Shown here piece after piece: positions 27,029 through 36,577 of a stretch of DNA of 64,000 nt. Position 1 is the first letter of the stretch. Every line of letters begins with the position of its first letter. Under the pieces are notes generated by a model that did no database searches, was not told the origin of the DNA, and saw only the letters and a program-made list of their open reading frames with translations. The DNA is from Thermofilum sp. NZ13 (lineage in GTDB: Archaea > Thermoproteota > Thermoprotei > Thermofilales > Thermofilaceae), in assembly GCA_002855745.1 (NCBI GenBank), contig NDWX01000004.1, forward strand, positions 1-64,000, given 5' to 3'. The position numbers and the translations under genes are program-made.

Positions 27029-28384
27029 ATGAAGATGACCGAGAAAGCCAATGTAGTAGTAGTGGGTGGCGGTCCTGCAGGCATGACCGCCGCCTCAAGG
27101 GTAAAGAGGTTTAGGCCCGACTGGAGGGTTGTTGTCTTCGAGAGGAGCAAGTATGTGAGCTACGCTCCATGCGGTATTCCGTACTTTCTCGGGGGACTCG
27201 CCAAGAGCGTCGAGGAGCTGGTTCACTACCCTGTGAGAGTCTTCACCGAGGAGAGGGGCATCGAAGTTCACACCGAAGCGGAAGTCGTGGAGGCGGGCGA
27301 GGGATACGTTAGAGCCCGCTTCAAGGACGGAACCGAGAGAACCTACGAGTGGGATAAGCTTCTAATAGCTACTGGAGCGCGGCCTCGGGTACCACGGATT
27401 CCCGGGACCGAGCTGACGGGTGTCCTAACTCTTAGAACCCTCGAAAGCGCCGAGGAGGCCAAACGTGCATTGTCTCAAGCTGAAAGAGTCGCGGTTGTTG
27501 GTGCTGGATACATCGGCTTAGAGCTAGCTGACAACCTCGTGAGAATCGGCAAGAAGGTGATCTTGATCGAGCTTCTACCTCACGTTATGCCTACCCTCGA
27601 CCACGACATGGCTGCGCTGGTTGAGAATGAGCTTGTGAGAAACGGTGTAGAGCTCCACCTTAATGAAACGGTAAAGGAGGTGACCGGCAACGGGAAAGTT
27701 GAGAAGATAGTTACCGATAAAGGCGAGTACAGAGTCGACGCCGTCTTCTTCGCCACAGGTGTTGCCCCCGAAACAGCGCTGGCAGAGATGCTTGGGGTGA
27801 AGAAGGGCATCACAGGCGCCGTGAGCGTGGACGCCTCGATGTCCACAAACAAGGAGGGTGTTTACGCCGCCGGGGACGTCGCCGAGACAGTAAACCTCGT
27901 AACAGGGAAGCCTGACTGGTTTCCGCTAGCCCCCGTTGCGAACAAGATGGGTTACGTCGCGGGCGCGTCGCTGGCCGGGTTGAAAGAGACCTTTCCGGGG
28001 GCAGTGGGAACTGCCGTCACAAAGGTCTTCGGACTAGAAGTGGGGAGAACAGGGCTAACCGAGGAGCGGGCCGTAAAAGAGGGCTTTAAACCTGTGTCCG
28101 CGACAATAACAGCTAACACGAGAGCCAGTTATTATCCCGGTTCAACTCGAATGACAGTTAAGCTCATAGCAGACGGCTCTACGGGGCAGCTCCTGGGAGC
28201 GCATGTAGTAGGAGGGGATGGCGTTCTGGCGAGGATAAACGCGCTTTCTGTGCTCGTCGCGAAGAGGGCAACGGTCAGAGAGGTGTTCTTCAGTGATCTC
28301 GCATATGCTCCTCCCTTCGCCCCAGTCTGGGACCCCGTAATCGTGGCTGCTCGAGTTCTTCTCGGGAAGCTTGCGCAGAGCTAA
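27029..28384 (+). CDS. CoA-disulfide reductase / NAD(P)H oxidase-like flavoprotein
   Basis: An approximately 451-aa FAD and NAD(P)H-dependent oxidoreductase. VVVGGGPAGMTAA binds FAD, and SYAPCGIPYFLGG carries the single redox cysteine of the CoA-disulfide reductase, NADH oxidase and persulfide reductase group. VAVVGAGYIGLELA binds NAD(P)H, and VYAAGDVAE is the second FAD site. A C-terminal dimerisation domain follows. Of several in-frame ATGs (27008, 27011, 27029, 27035), 27029 follows both GGAGG and a TTTAAAG box. Possible roles are sulfur or CoA-disulfide reduction, or oxygen detoxification. Confidence 0.88.
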   Translation: MKMTEKANVVVVGGGPAGMTAASRVKRFRPDWRVVVFERSKYVSYAPCGIPYFLGGLAKSVEELVHYPVRVFTEERGIEVHTEAEVVEAGEGYVRARFKDGTERTYEWDKLLIATGARPRVPRIPGTELTGVLTLRTLESAEEAKRALSQAERVAVVGAGYIGLELADNLVRIGKKVILIELLPHVMPTLDHDMAALVENELVRNGVELHLNETVKEVTGNGKVEKIVTDKGEYRVDAVFFATGVAPETALAEMLGVKKGITGAVSVDASMSTNKEGVYAAGDVAETVNLVTGKPDWFPLAPVANKMGYVAGASLAGLKETFPGAVGTAVTKVFGLEVGRTGLTEERAVKEGFKPVSATITANTRASYYPGSTRMTVKLIADGSTGQLLGAHVVGGDGVLARINALSVLVAKRATVREVFFSDLAYAPPFAPVWDPVIVAARVLLGKLAQS

Positions 28385-28919
28385 ACCTCTCCTTTCTCTC
28401 TGCTAGGACGTAAGCGTACCCTCCCTTCACGAGAATTACCGACCCAGCCACTGCCAGCAAACTGGAGACCGCAACCTGTGCGTCGAGAGCTTGCTGGTTG
28501 TACCGCGCGAAGTACAGTGTGATCTCGACTGTAGAAGTGCAGGCTTTACACCCAGACTTGACGCTTACGAGCACTGGACTGCTGTTGAGGTAAACAGTGC
28601 CTGATGCGGTCCTAGCGGCGTCCTGTATGAGGAGTTTCCCCGTTTCCTGGTGCCCTTCATCGTAGAAGGTGAGCGTCAGGTTTACGAAGCGATCTCCCGT
28701 GTACGTCAAGTTGAATAAAGCCTTCTGTGAGAGGCCTGTTGGGAGGGGGTAAGTTTCTTCGTGATCTAGAGGCAAGCTGACCGTTATGGGTATTTTCTCG
28801 CGTGGTGAAAGCTGATAGCCAATACTGGCGGCCAAGATCGCACCTACGGCTAAAAGGACAAAGCCTATGATAATCAGCTTTACTGAAAAAGCTCGGGTGA
28901 CCCGAGTTTCCGGCTGCAT
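28290..28919 (-). CDS. Unrecognised membrane protein with two transmembrane helices
   Basis: A 209-aa protein with an N-terminal helix (LIIIGFVLLAVGAILAASIGY), an external beta-rich domain containing two cysteines four residues apart (SGCKACTS), and a second helix near 155-175 (SSLLAVAGSVILVKGGYAYVL). The charged tail is cytoplasmic. Its last 95 bp overlap the convergent flavoprotein gene. No family is recognised. Confidence 0.6.
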   Translation of the reverse strand: MQPETRVTRAFSVKLIIIGFVLLAVGAILAASIGYQLSPREKIPITVSLPLDHEETYPLPTGLSQKALFNLTYTGDRFVNLTLTFYDEGHQETGKLLIQDAARTASGTVYLNSSPVLVSVKSGCKACTSTVEITLYFARYNQQALDAQVAVSSLLAVAGSVILVKGGYAYVLAERKERFSSAQASREELEQPRLRGPRLGRREEHMRDH

Positions 28920-28968
28920 TCATTATCACCAAAAGAATGGGGTCATAAAAACGTTGTACTAGTGTCGT

Positions 28969-31900
28969 CTACACTGCCGCTCTTCTAACTCCTATTTTCA
29001 CTCTGACATCTCCGATCTCCCACTCCTGCACTAGCTCACCCTCTACCTCATCCTCCTCTGCGAGTCTGAGCGAGAGGGACCTAGACTCAGTTTTCAAGTA
29101 CTCTTTGAAGTCGCTCAAGATCCCCACGTACTCTTCCGGAGCGTAAATGGTCACGTCAATGTACTCGTTAACGGCAAGCCCAAGCTGCTTTCTCATGAAC
29201 TGTATTCTCCTGAGAACGTCGCGCGCAAATCCCTCCGCTAACTCCCTCTCACTCAACGTTAGGTCTAGCACGACATAGCCCCAGCTCAAGCTTTCTCCAT
29301 CGAACCCCGCTTTCCAGCCCTCACTTACGTTAACCATCTCGCGCGTGATCCGGTAGGTCTTGCCGTTGTGCTCAATCTCGGCGTAGCCTTTTTCCACCAG
29401 CGAAGTCGCTATTTCGGCTTCTCTTTTAGCAAGGAGGTCTAGCACAATGTTTGTCTCCGACTTGAACAGGGGGCCTATGGTGCGGTAGACGGGTTCGATC
29501 TTCAAGACCTTGAAGTCTTTAACGGTGGAGGAGTCGGCGACAACAACCCTCTTGACGTTCACTTGAGAGGTTATCACGTGCTCCATCGTTTTCGCTGCCT
29601 TTGAAACCCGCGCGTCGTCGGTAAGTATGTACAGAGCTGGGAGAGGTTGCCGTATCTTAACACCCCTGCGCATCCTTATAGCAAGCGCTCTCTCGACTAT
29701 CTCGCGGGCTACCTCCATCTCTTTCTCCAGCTCTTCGTTTATGAACTCGAGCCGAACCTCCGGCCATGGAAGCGCATGAACACTGGGCGCCTCGCCTTCC
29801 TGTCTGAACGATTCAAGGTATATTTTCTCTGTGGTGAAGGGGATGATCGGGGCCGCTACCCTCAGGAGCCTCTCGAGCACATAACTGAGGGTCGCGTAAG
29901 CTGTGATCTTAGACTCCTCCTCCTCTTCGACCCAAACACGAGGGCGAATGAGCCGAATGTACCAGTGGCTCAGGTCTTCTACTACGAAGTCTCTGAGGAG
30001 CCTAGCCGCTCGGTGAAGGTTCAGGCTCTCGAAAGCTTTCCTGGTCTCGTCTACAAGCCTTTCGAAGCGGGAAAGAAGCCACAGATCCTCAACGCGGAGC
30101 CTTCCCAACAGGCTATCTATGGGGTGCTCTTCTGGGTCGAACTTGTCAATGCTCATGTAAAGGCTGGCGAAGTAGTAGACGTTCCAGAAGATGTTTAGGT
30201 CTGAGTACACCTCCTCCAGCCCCTTCCACGAGAACCTCAGGTCTTCCCATGTCGTGTTCCTGAGAACAAACCAACGGAAAACATCCCTGCTACCATACTT
30301 GTATTCAAGGATCTGTTTAGGCTCAACGTAGTTGCCGAGCGACTTGTGCATCTCCCGCCCCTGCTCATCCAGGGCAAACCCGTGCATCAGCACTCTGCGG
30401 TAAGGCGACTGGTCGAATGCTATTATACCACTCCTGAGAAGCGAGAAGAACCAGCCGGCTATCTGGTCGTGCCCCTCGATTATGAGGTCCACAGGCCAGA
30501 GAGCTTTAAGCATCTCCTCGTTTCTCGGAAACCCCAGTGACGCGTAGAAGGCGACGCCCGAGTCAAGCCACACGTCCAGCACGTCAGGAACACGCCTCAT
30601 GACCCCCCCGCATTTCGGGCATTTTAGCGTAACTTGGTCGATCCAAGGCCTGTGCAGGTCGGGAAGCTTAACCCCCCCTGCCAGCTCTTCAAGCTCCCGC
30701 TTGGAGCCAACGACCACTCTCTCGCCGCACTTCTCGCAAACCCATATCGGTGCCGGCGTCCCCCAGTACCTCTGCCTCGATATAATCCAGTCGCGAAGAC
30801 CAGCAAGCCAGTTCTTGAACCTCGCGTACCCAGCCCACCCCGGAACCCATTCCACCTTCTCCGCCTCCTCTAGCATCCTGTCCTTGAGGTGAGTTACTCG
30901 TATGAACCACTGCTTGGTTCCGCGAAGTATAAGGGGGGTTTTGCAGCGCCAGCAAATGGGGTACCTGTGCTTCAGCGTCCCAGCGTGCAGCAGGAACCCC
31001 TTCTTATCCAGGTCTTCTATGATGACTTTGTTAGCCTCGCGTACCGGCAGGCCTGCGTACTTGCCCGCCCCTTCAGTCAATCTCCCCTTCTCGTCCACGA
31101 GGACGACGACTGGTAAAGAGTACCTTTGAGCAACTATGAAATCCTCCTCCCCATGACCCGGTGCTGAGTGTACAAGCCCTGTACCCTCCTCGGCCGACAC
31201 GAACTCGCTCGAAAGAACTATTCTATGGACATCTACCAGGCTCCGCTGAGCATCAACCTCCTCCAAGAGGGGGTGCTCGTACTCGAGCCCCTCGAGCTCT
31301 CGGCCCTTGACAGCCTCCACGACCCTGTACTCCTTAATGCCGGCATCCTCCATGACCTTGTCGAGCCTCTTCCTCGCCACGAGGATCTCCCCCCCGCCGA
31401 TGTCAACCCACACGTACTCTAAGTCAGGATTAGCCATTACAGCAACGTTAGCCGGCAGCGTCCACGGCGTTGTGGTCCAAATGACTATGAAGCGTCTCTT
31501 GTCTCCCTTCAACGGGAACTTTACGTAGATCGATGGATCCTCCAGCTCTGTGTACTCCGTGACTTCATAGTCGGCAAGCGTAGTCTCGCAGCGGGGGCAC
31601 CAGTGAACGACCTTCAGCCCGTAGTCCAGCAAGCCCTTTTCGTGAGCTTTCTTCACGAGCCACCATGCACCTTCGATGTAGTCGTCGTCCATCGTCCTGT
31701 ACGGATTTTCCCACCTCATCGAGACGCCAAAGTCCCAGAAGTACCTGCTCATCGACTCAATGTTCTCTAGGACGAACCTCTTACACTCACCGATGAACCT
31801 GTCAACCCCGAAGTCCTCGATGTCCTTCTTCGTCTTAAAACCGAGCCTTTTCTCAATCTGAACCTCTATCGGCAGCCCGTGGCAATCGTAGCCAGGTTGG

Positions 31901-32151
31901 TCGTGGACAGCATAGCCTAGGGCTCTGTAGAACCTTATAACGGCGTCCTTCAGCACTTTGTTCCAAAGCGTTCCAACGTGGGGTACACCGCTGGAAGCGT
32001 ACGGGGGGCCGTCCAGGAAGTAGAACTTCTCTCTACCCTTTGACGCTTCTCGTATCAGGTCGTAGATCCTCTCTTTCTCCCAGTACTCTAGAACATCTAC
32101 TTCGTACCTCTTAGGGTTAAACTCCTGGGGTAGCTGCCTAACTACGGGCAT
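28969..32151 (-). CDS. ileS: Isoleucyl-tRNA synthetase
   Basis: A 1060-aa class Ia synthetase of normal length that attaches isoleucine to tRNA-Ile and edits misactivated valine. The HIGH motif appears as SSGVPHVGT, the editing domain has TTTPWTLPANVAV, WLDSGVAFYASLG lies in the catalytic core and GREMHKSLGN is the KMSKS-loop variant seen in archaeal-type enzymes. Zinc-binding CWRCKTP and CEKCGERV...CPKCGGVM sites are present. The start is ATG at 32151. Confidence 0.97.
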   Translation of the reverse strand: MPVVRQLPQEFNPKRYEVDVLEYWEKERIYDLIREASKGREKFYFLDGPPYASSGVPHVGTLWNKVLKDAVIRFYRALGYAVHDQPGYDCHGLPIEVQIEKRLGFKTKKDIEDFGVDRFIGECKRFVLENIESMSRYFWDFGVSMRWENPYRTMDDDYIEGAWWLVKKAHEKGLLDYGLKVVHWCPRCETTLADYEVTEYTELEDPSIYVKFPLKGDKRRFIVIWTTTPWTLPANVAVMANPDLEYVWVDIGGGEILVARKRLDKVMEDAGIKEYRVVEAVKGRELEGLEYEHPLLEEVDAQRSLVDVHRIVLSSEFVSAEEGTGLVHSAPGHGEEDFIVAQRYSLPVVVLVDEKGRLTEGAGKYAGLPVREANKVIIEDLDKKGFLLHAGTLKHRYPICWRCKTPLILRGTKQWFIRVTHLKDRMLEEAEKVEWVPGWAGYARFKNWLAGLRDWIISRQRYWGTPAPIWVCEKCGERVVVGSKRELEELAGGVKLPDLHRPWIDQVTLKCPKCGGVMRRVPDVLDVWLDSGVAFYASLGFPRNEEMLKALWPVDLIIEGHDQIAGWFFSLLRSGIIAFDQSPYRRVLMHGFALDEQGREMHKSLGNYVEPKQILEYKYGSRDVFRWFVLRNTTWEDLRFSWKGLEEVYSDLNIFWNVYYFASLYMSIDKFDPEEHPIDSLLGRLRVEDLWLLSRFERLVDETRKAFESLNLHRAARLLRDFVVEDLSHWYIRLIRPRVWVEEEEESKITAYATLSYVLERLLRVAAPIIPFTTEKIYLESFRQEGEAPSVHALPWPEVRLEFINEELEKEMEVAREIVERALAIRMRRGVKIRQPLPALYILTDDARVSKAAKTMEHVITSQVNVKRVVVADSSTVKDFKVLKIEPVYRTIGPLFKSETNIVLDLLAKREAEIATSLVEKGYAEIEHNGKTYRITREMVNVSEGWKAGFDGESLSWGYVVLDLTLSERELAEGFARDVLRRIQFMRKQLGLAVNEYIDVTIYAPEEYVGILSDFKEYLKTESRSLSLRLAEEDEVEGELVQEWEIGDVRVKIGVRRAAV

Positions 32152-32291
32152 ACGAACACCTCAAGGGTGGGCCGCAATTTAAGGCTAGTGGGTGCTAAAA
32201 GGCGAAATCTCGAGCAAGCTAAATTAAGCGTTTTTACGGAATTTGGCGGGGCATTCTCACCCACCCTTTAGGAGTGTCGCTCGCAACTGGT

Positions 32292-33107
32292 TTATTTGCT
32301 TTTCTTTCGCTTCTCTTTTATGAGCCACATCGAGAGGAAGTAGAGCCCCAGAAAAGGCAGACCCAAGGCAAGGGTGCTGGTGGGTGTTGGGTCTGGCGTC
32401 AATACAACGAGTAGCGCCACTGTTAGGAAGAAGACATAGCGCCAATTGTTCCTTAGGGTTTCGTAGCTGATGACCCCGATTTTGCTCAGGGTGAGCACGA
32501 AGACGGGAAACATGAAAAAGACTCCCACTGCGACTGACCCTAGGAAGACGTTCTGGTAGAAGTCCTGGATTGAGAATAGAGGCGCGGCCCCCCCAAGCTG
32601 AGCCAACCACAGTGCAATCAGGAAGGTTAAGGGCATCACCACATAGAGGCCGTAAACCACCCCTGATACAAACAGGAGAAGGATCACTACCAGATAGCGC
32701 TTGACCACCCTCTTCTCGTGAGGGTACAGCCCAGGCTCGATGAACCTGTAGATAAAGTAGGCTACAACCGGGCTTAGAACGACGATGCCTACTAGCGCAG
32801 AGGTTATTACTGCTGCTGTCAGCGAGTCAAACCACCCATGGGAAATCAAGATAACACTAGACGAGTTAACTCTCAGAGTCTTGGCGAGAGGTTGAAACAC
32901 GAGGTTGCTCTCATACGATAGGACTATTCCCCTAATCTGGTCCATCAGGTAGAATGTTAGGGGTACGTACCGCTCCGGTAAGAGGTGCGGCGTCGGTAGA
33001 AGGAGTAGGGCCAGCATAAAGGCTACTATGGTGAGCAGGATTTTCCTGATGGTCTCGAGTAGGTCGTAAACATGCTCCATGAGGGGTTTTTCCGGTAGCT
33101 CGGACAT
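32292..33107 (-). CDS. tatC: Sec-independent protein translocase TatC
   Basis: A 271-aa polytopic membrane protein that recognises twin-arginine signals and forms the core of the Tat exporter. Six hydrophobic spans are seen. The N-terminal MEHVYDLLETIRKILL resembles the family H-LxELR motif, and FIEPGLYPHEKRVVKRY is the conserved F-xPGL-xxxE segment. No tatA gene is in the window. The start is ATG at 33107; the C-terminal tail is highly basic. Confidence 0.92.
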   Translation of the reverse strand: MSELPEKPLMEHVYDLLETIRKILLTIVAFMLALLLLPTPHLLPERYVPLTFYLMDQIRGIVLSYESNLVFQPLAKTLRVNSSSVILISHGWFDSLTAAVITSALVGIVVLSPVVAYFIYRFIEPGLYPHEKRVVKRYLVVILLLFVSGVVYGLYVVMPLTFLIALWLAQLGGAAPLFSIQDFYQNVFLGSVAVGVFFMFPVFVLTLSKIGVISYETLRNNWRYVFFLTVALLVVLTPDPTPTSTLALGLPFLGLYFLSMWLIKEKRKKSK

Positions 33108-33173
33108 CGCCGCCCTAAAAGAGTAAGGATAGATTTATATTAAGCTCGCCGAAAAGAATTGCGGTGCAAAAGC

Positions 33174-33413
33174 ATGCCCAAGTTTAAGGTCACTATCGAC
33201 AGGGATCAGTGCATCAGCGACATGGCTTGCGTGAGTCTTTGCCCCGAGGTTTTCGAGATGAACGAGGAGGATGGAAAGAGCCAGATCGTAGCTAAGTACA
33301 GGGTCGGCGGCAACCCAGGCGAGGGAGAGGTCCCCGCTGAGCTAGAAGAGTGCGTGAAAAGCGCAGCCGAGGCGTGCCCTGTCTCGATAATTCACGTTAC
33401 GAAAATCGAGTAG
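33174..33413 (+). CDS. Ferredoxin, single-cluster type with Asp ligand
   Basis: A 79-aa electron carrier. DQCISDMACVSLCPEVFEM matches the Pyrococcus-type ferredoxin in which Asp takes the place of the second cluster cysteine (C-x2-D-x2-C-x3-CP). The fourth ligand is in EACPVSII. It should hold a 4Fe-4S cluster that converts readily to 3Fe-4S. ATG at 33174 is preceded by a TTATATTAAG box about 40 bp upstream. It probably accepts electrons from oxidoreductases such as the AOR at 59883. Its 3' end overlaps the convergent peptidase gene by 22 bp. Confidence 0.92.
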   Translation: MPKFKVTIDRDQCISDMACVSLCPEVFEMNEEDGKSQIVAKYRVGGNPGEGEVPAELEECVKSAAEACPVSIIHVTKIE

Positions 33414-34942
33414 GTTTTGAAAGAGTAAGCATACTCTTTCTCCTCGAAAACGCTTCTACCCTTGGCAACTTCGATCTCCCTTTGGACACGATTGTTAACG
33501 ATGTAAGTTATCAAGGCGATGAGCAGACTGATGAGGAGCACGATCAGCGAGAAGTTGCTCTGCCTTACGTTACCGGATGCTTTCGCAGCGCTGTCATTTT
33601 GCTGAACCCAGTCCTGGACGCCTGTGAACCCGAACCTCCTGAAGAGGGGTGCTAGGTTGCTCCCCGCTGCCGCGCTCATCACGGACACGATGTCGTTCGT
33701 CGTCTTCACAGATCCATGGGACCTTATAGCTGCGAAGAGCCGGGCGATGTAGCTCTTGCCTCCGAAGGAGGAGGAGACATTGTACACTATATAAAAGCTT
33801 GCTAGGTAAGCGTCTCCTACGAGGTTCGGGTCTGCTGGCCATACCTGAATGAAGGAGAAGTTGCCGGACGTATACTCGTAGAGAGCGGATGAAGCGTTGA
33901 GCAACTCCTCGGCGTAGTCGGACACATTAACTCCTATCTCCTGTGCGACCACTATCGAAAGGTACTGTGCGAGCCCCTCGTGGAACCACCTAGTCTGGGC
34001 GTTTGCCTCTACGCCAGCCTTCCCCAGGAAGACGTGGACCATCTCGTGTATGACCGTCGTCTCCAGGTATCCTGGAGCGTACCTGATCAAGGCCAAGTTA
34101 AGCATTATCGGTCCCCTACCCCCTGCGTTAATGTCCTCGCCCATGACAAACCCTAGGGCGCTGATACCTCCCATGCTCTCCATGGGAAGGTACAGCTCGA
34201 AAGTCACCTGATCAGCAGTCACTCCCGTGAGGTTTCTGAGCTTCCCATAGGCCTTCGATGCGACATCGAGAATCTTCTCGGATAAGCTACGGTAGTAGAC
34301 AGGTGATACCACGGTCAACACCGTTTCTCCTGTCAGCGAGAAGTTAGCAGTTTGCACCCGCCCGGCAGTCCGGTACTCGATAACCACTCTCCCAGGGATG
34401 AGCTGCTGCGCGCCCGGTGATAGACGGTAGACTCTGTAGCCGGCTCCCTCGAGCCTGATCATCCGAGGAGACTCGAGAGTCACCGACGCTAAGTTAGGTA
34501 TCCGAACGCTCACTTCGATCTCTAAGGGAGGGCTTGCGACAAGCATGGGGCTCATGAACCACCCTTGGTTGTCCGAGAGAAGACTTGCGTAGGGGAACTT
34601 GTAGCAAACCGATAGCGTGGAAGTACCGTTGTCCCCCGGCACTAGTTCTAGAGTCGAGTTGTAGTAGAAGTAGGCGGACGAGGGTTTATCCTCTATGCGG
34701 TAGTTCCCGTAGCTAGAACACACGCTGTAGTTTTCGAACTTGGGAAGAGTGAATGAGAAAGAAGCCCTACCTGCGGCTCTGAAAACTATAGTTACCGTAG
34801 CGTTCCCGTTGTCTTCAACGTCGATGTACACCTTCACCTGAGGTGTGCCTTGCGCCTCAACAGGTGTAGCCCTTGAGAAAGCCGAAAGAGTGAGTGCCAT
34901 AACGAGTAGCAGGGTTAAACTACGCTTGAACTCCTCCCTCAT
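33392..34942 (-). CDS. Membrane-anchored gluzincin-type metalloprotease
   Basis: A 516-aa exported protein. It has a signal peptide (LTLLLVMALTLSAFSRA), a beta-rich N-terminal part (about 30-190), then a zinc peptidase domain with VIHEMVHVFLG (HExxH) and a downstream WFHEGLAQYLS that supplies the third zinc ligand, as in M1/peptidase-MA-like enzymes. A C-terminal helix (SLIVLLISLLIALITYIV) anchors it, with a short basic cytoplasmic tail. Substrate and cleavage role are unknown; digestion of external peptides would fit the importer at 6.2 kb, by inference only. Confidence 0.8.
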   Translation of the reverse strand: MREEFKRSLTLLLVMALTLSAFSRATPVEAQGTPQVKVYIDVEDNGNATVTIVFRAAGRASFSFTLPKFENYSVCSSYGNYRIEDKPSSAYFYYNSTLELVPGDNGTSTLSVCYKFPYASLLSDNQGWFMSPMLVASPPLEIEVSVRIPNLASVTLESPRMIRLEGAGYRVYRLSPGAQQLIPGRVVIEYRTAGRVQTANFSLTGETVLTVVSPVYYRSLSEKILDVASKAYGKLRNLTGVTADQVTFELYLPMESMGGISALGFVMGEDINAGGRGPIMLNLALIRYAPGYLETTVIHEMVHVFLGKAGVEANAQTRWFHEGLAQYLSIVVAQEIGVNVSDYAEELLNASSALYEYTSGNFSFIQVWPADPNLVGDAYLASFYIVYNVSSSFGGKSYIARLFAAIRSHGSVKTTNDIVSVMSAAAGSNLAPLFRRFGFTGVQDWVQQNDSAAKASGNVRQSNFSLIVLLISLLIALITYIVNNRVQREIEVAKGRSVFEEKEYAYSFKTYSIFVT

Positions 34943-35183
34943 AGCTAAGGTATCCCGCTTTACGCCCCACTATGCCGCCTTATATTCCTCATGCTCTTTT
35001 CGTCCAGGATGAGAACCAAGCTTTTTTGCTGTTATCTGCAGCATTAACCCCAGTGCTTCCTGTCTCATCACGGTTTTTACAGTTTTCGAAGAGCTGACGC
35101 CACGATTTTTCACTGAGCGGCAACAAAGGCAGGCGTAGAAAAGGATATCTCCAGGTAGCGTTGAATCGTCGCGGTAGTTAGCC

Positions 35184-35846
35184 GTGACCGGGCACAACTT
35201 GACTATAAACTGTGAGAAAGCCTTACTCTTCTCGGACATCCACTGCAGAACAGGCGGTGTCTGCGACCCTTTGATGAAGCTTTTAAAAGTTGCTAGCAAG
35301 GAAAGCATCGATTGCTTGATCATCCTCGGAGACCTGTTTGACGACCTGCACGAGCGTATGGATTCCATGACGCTGAAGCGGGAAATGCTTCAACTCGGCT
35401 TTAAGGAGTACAGAGGCAGGCACATTCTCTACACACCGAGCTCCTCATCACACGACCCAATCGTGGGTAAAAGCGAGTTTGAGCTCAACGGGGTCAAAGT
35501 CTACGTAGACAAAGTAATCAAAGCGAGCCTAGGTGACCTGAACCTTTGCCTGACTCACGGAGATATGCTTGTCCCCAACGGTGCTGTAGCGTACGCTATC
35601 AACGCCATCTCGGCCCTTGCTGGGAAGAGCCTGCTCCTAGAGGAGCTGACAAAGCGGAGAATCTGCAGCAGTAGCGCATGGTTTTTCATGGGACACACTC
35701 ACATACCGGGACTAGACCCCGCACGGAGACTGGGAAACCCCGGTTCGTGGCGCAGAGAGTGGAGGGGGCGTGTACCTTACTGGAGAAGGCCCTCGAACAG
35801 CGCAATCCTCTACGAGGGCAAACGTTTTAGGCTGGTTTTTCTCTAG
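35184..35846 (+). CDS. Calcineurin-like metallophosphoesterase
   Basis: A 220-aa two-metal phosphoesterase. The motif series is complete: LLFSDIH, LIILGDLFDD, LTHGD and GHTHIPG, with NPGSWRRE after it. The family includes phosphodiesterases and nucleases, and the substrate is not evident. GTG at 35184 is the only start that keeps the first motif. The 240 bp before it (34943-35183) separate it from the divergent peptidase gene and hold no clear gene. It is 8 bp from the nucleoside phosphorylase. Confidence 0.85.
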   Translation: MTGHNLTINCEKALLFSDIHCRTGGVCDPLMKLLKVASKESIDCLIILGDLFDDLHERMDSMTLKREMLQLGFKEYRGRHILYTPSSSSHDPIVGKSEFELNGVKVYVDKVIKASLGDLNLCLTHGDMLVPNGAVAYAINAISALAGKSLLLEELTKRRICSSSAWFFMGHTHIPGLDPARRLGNPGSWRREWRGRVPYWRRPSNSAILYEGKRFRLVFL

Positions 35847-35854
35847 TACTTTCG

Positions 35855-36577
35855 ATGGGCTACTACCACCCCTTGTCCAAAAAACCCTACCACATCCTAG
35901 CAAAGCCGGGCGAGATTGCCCGGAAGGTCGTCGTCGCTGGCGACCCTAAGCGCGTCGAGAAAGCGGCACAGCTGCTGGAGAACCCTCGCGTCGTCAACGA
36001 AAACAGAGGATTCCTCACGATCACGGGTGAGTACAAAGGGGTCCAGATCACGCTTGCTGCTCATGGTATCGGTGCGCCTTCCGCGGCTATAGTCTTCGAG
36101 GAGCTCTACATGCTCGGTGCCAGAGAAATCGTGAGAGCTGGCACCTGCGGCTCTCTTAAAAAAGAGCTCGGGGTTGGAACAATCGTCGTTATCGAGGCTT
36201 CAGCTTATACCTACGGCGGCACGCTGGGATCCTACTTTCCTGGAGTCTCCTACCCTGCTTGCGCGTCACCGGAACTCGTCTTAGCGCTAGAAAAAGCCGC
36301 TGAAAAGCTCGGAGTGAGGCATGCACGCGGAATAGCCCTCTCCCACGACGCCTTCCACACCGTAGAGAAGAGAGCGCAAGAGTGGGGCGCTATGGGCGTA
36401 GACGTCCTGGAAATGGAGTCCGCGACGCTCTTCGCTCTCGGCAGGCTCAGAGGCTTCAAGTCTGGGGCACTTGCTTTAGTAGTGGACAACATGGTTACTG
36501 GTGAGGAGCTTTCCGGAGGCAGAGACGAGCTCGAGCTCAAAATGACCCAGGTGGCTCTGGAGGCGCTCGTGGCGTGA
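35855..36577 (+). CDS. Purine/uridine nucleoside phosphorylase
   Basis: A 240-aa enzyme of the hexameric PNP/UDP family that splits nucleosides with phosphate. VVAGDPKRVEKAAQLL is the phosphate loop, HGIGAPSAAIVFEEL and RAGTCGSL are signature segments, and VDVLEMESATLFALG binds ribose. The base preference (uridine or purine) is not certain. Its stop overlaps the start of the next gene by 4 bp, placing it in an operon with the phosphoesterase and Taw3. Confidence 0.92.
   Translation: MGYYHPLSKKPYHILAKPGEIARKVVVAGDPKRVEKAAQLLENPRVVNENRGFLTITGEYKGVQITLAAHGIGAPSAAIVFEELYMLGAREIVRAGTCGSLKKELGVGTIVVIEASAYTYGGTLGSYFPGVSYPACASPELVLALEKAAEKLGVRHARGIALSHDAFHTVEKRAQEWGAMGVDVLEMESATLFALGRLRGFKSGALALVVDNMVTGEELSGGRDELELKMTQVALEALVA

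Noticed and set aside
28969-32151. Departure from KMSKS in IleRS (EMHKS)
   Set aside because: Archaeal-type enzymes often vary here, and the catalytic second Lys and Ser remain, so it is not notable.
34970-35368. An open minus-strand frame of 132 codons across the gap before the phosphoesterase gene
   Set aside because: It is mostly antisense to the start of the phosphoesterase, matches no family I know and would need divergent genes to overlap at their 5' ends. Only its last part, 34970-35183, lies in free space.
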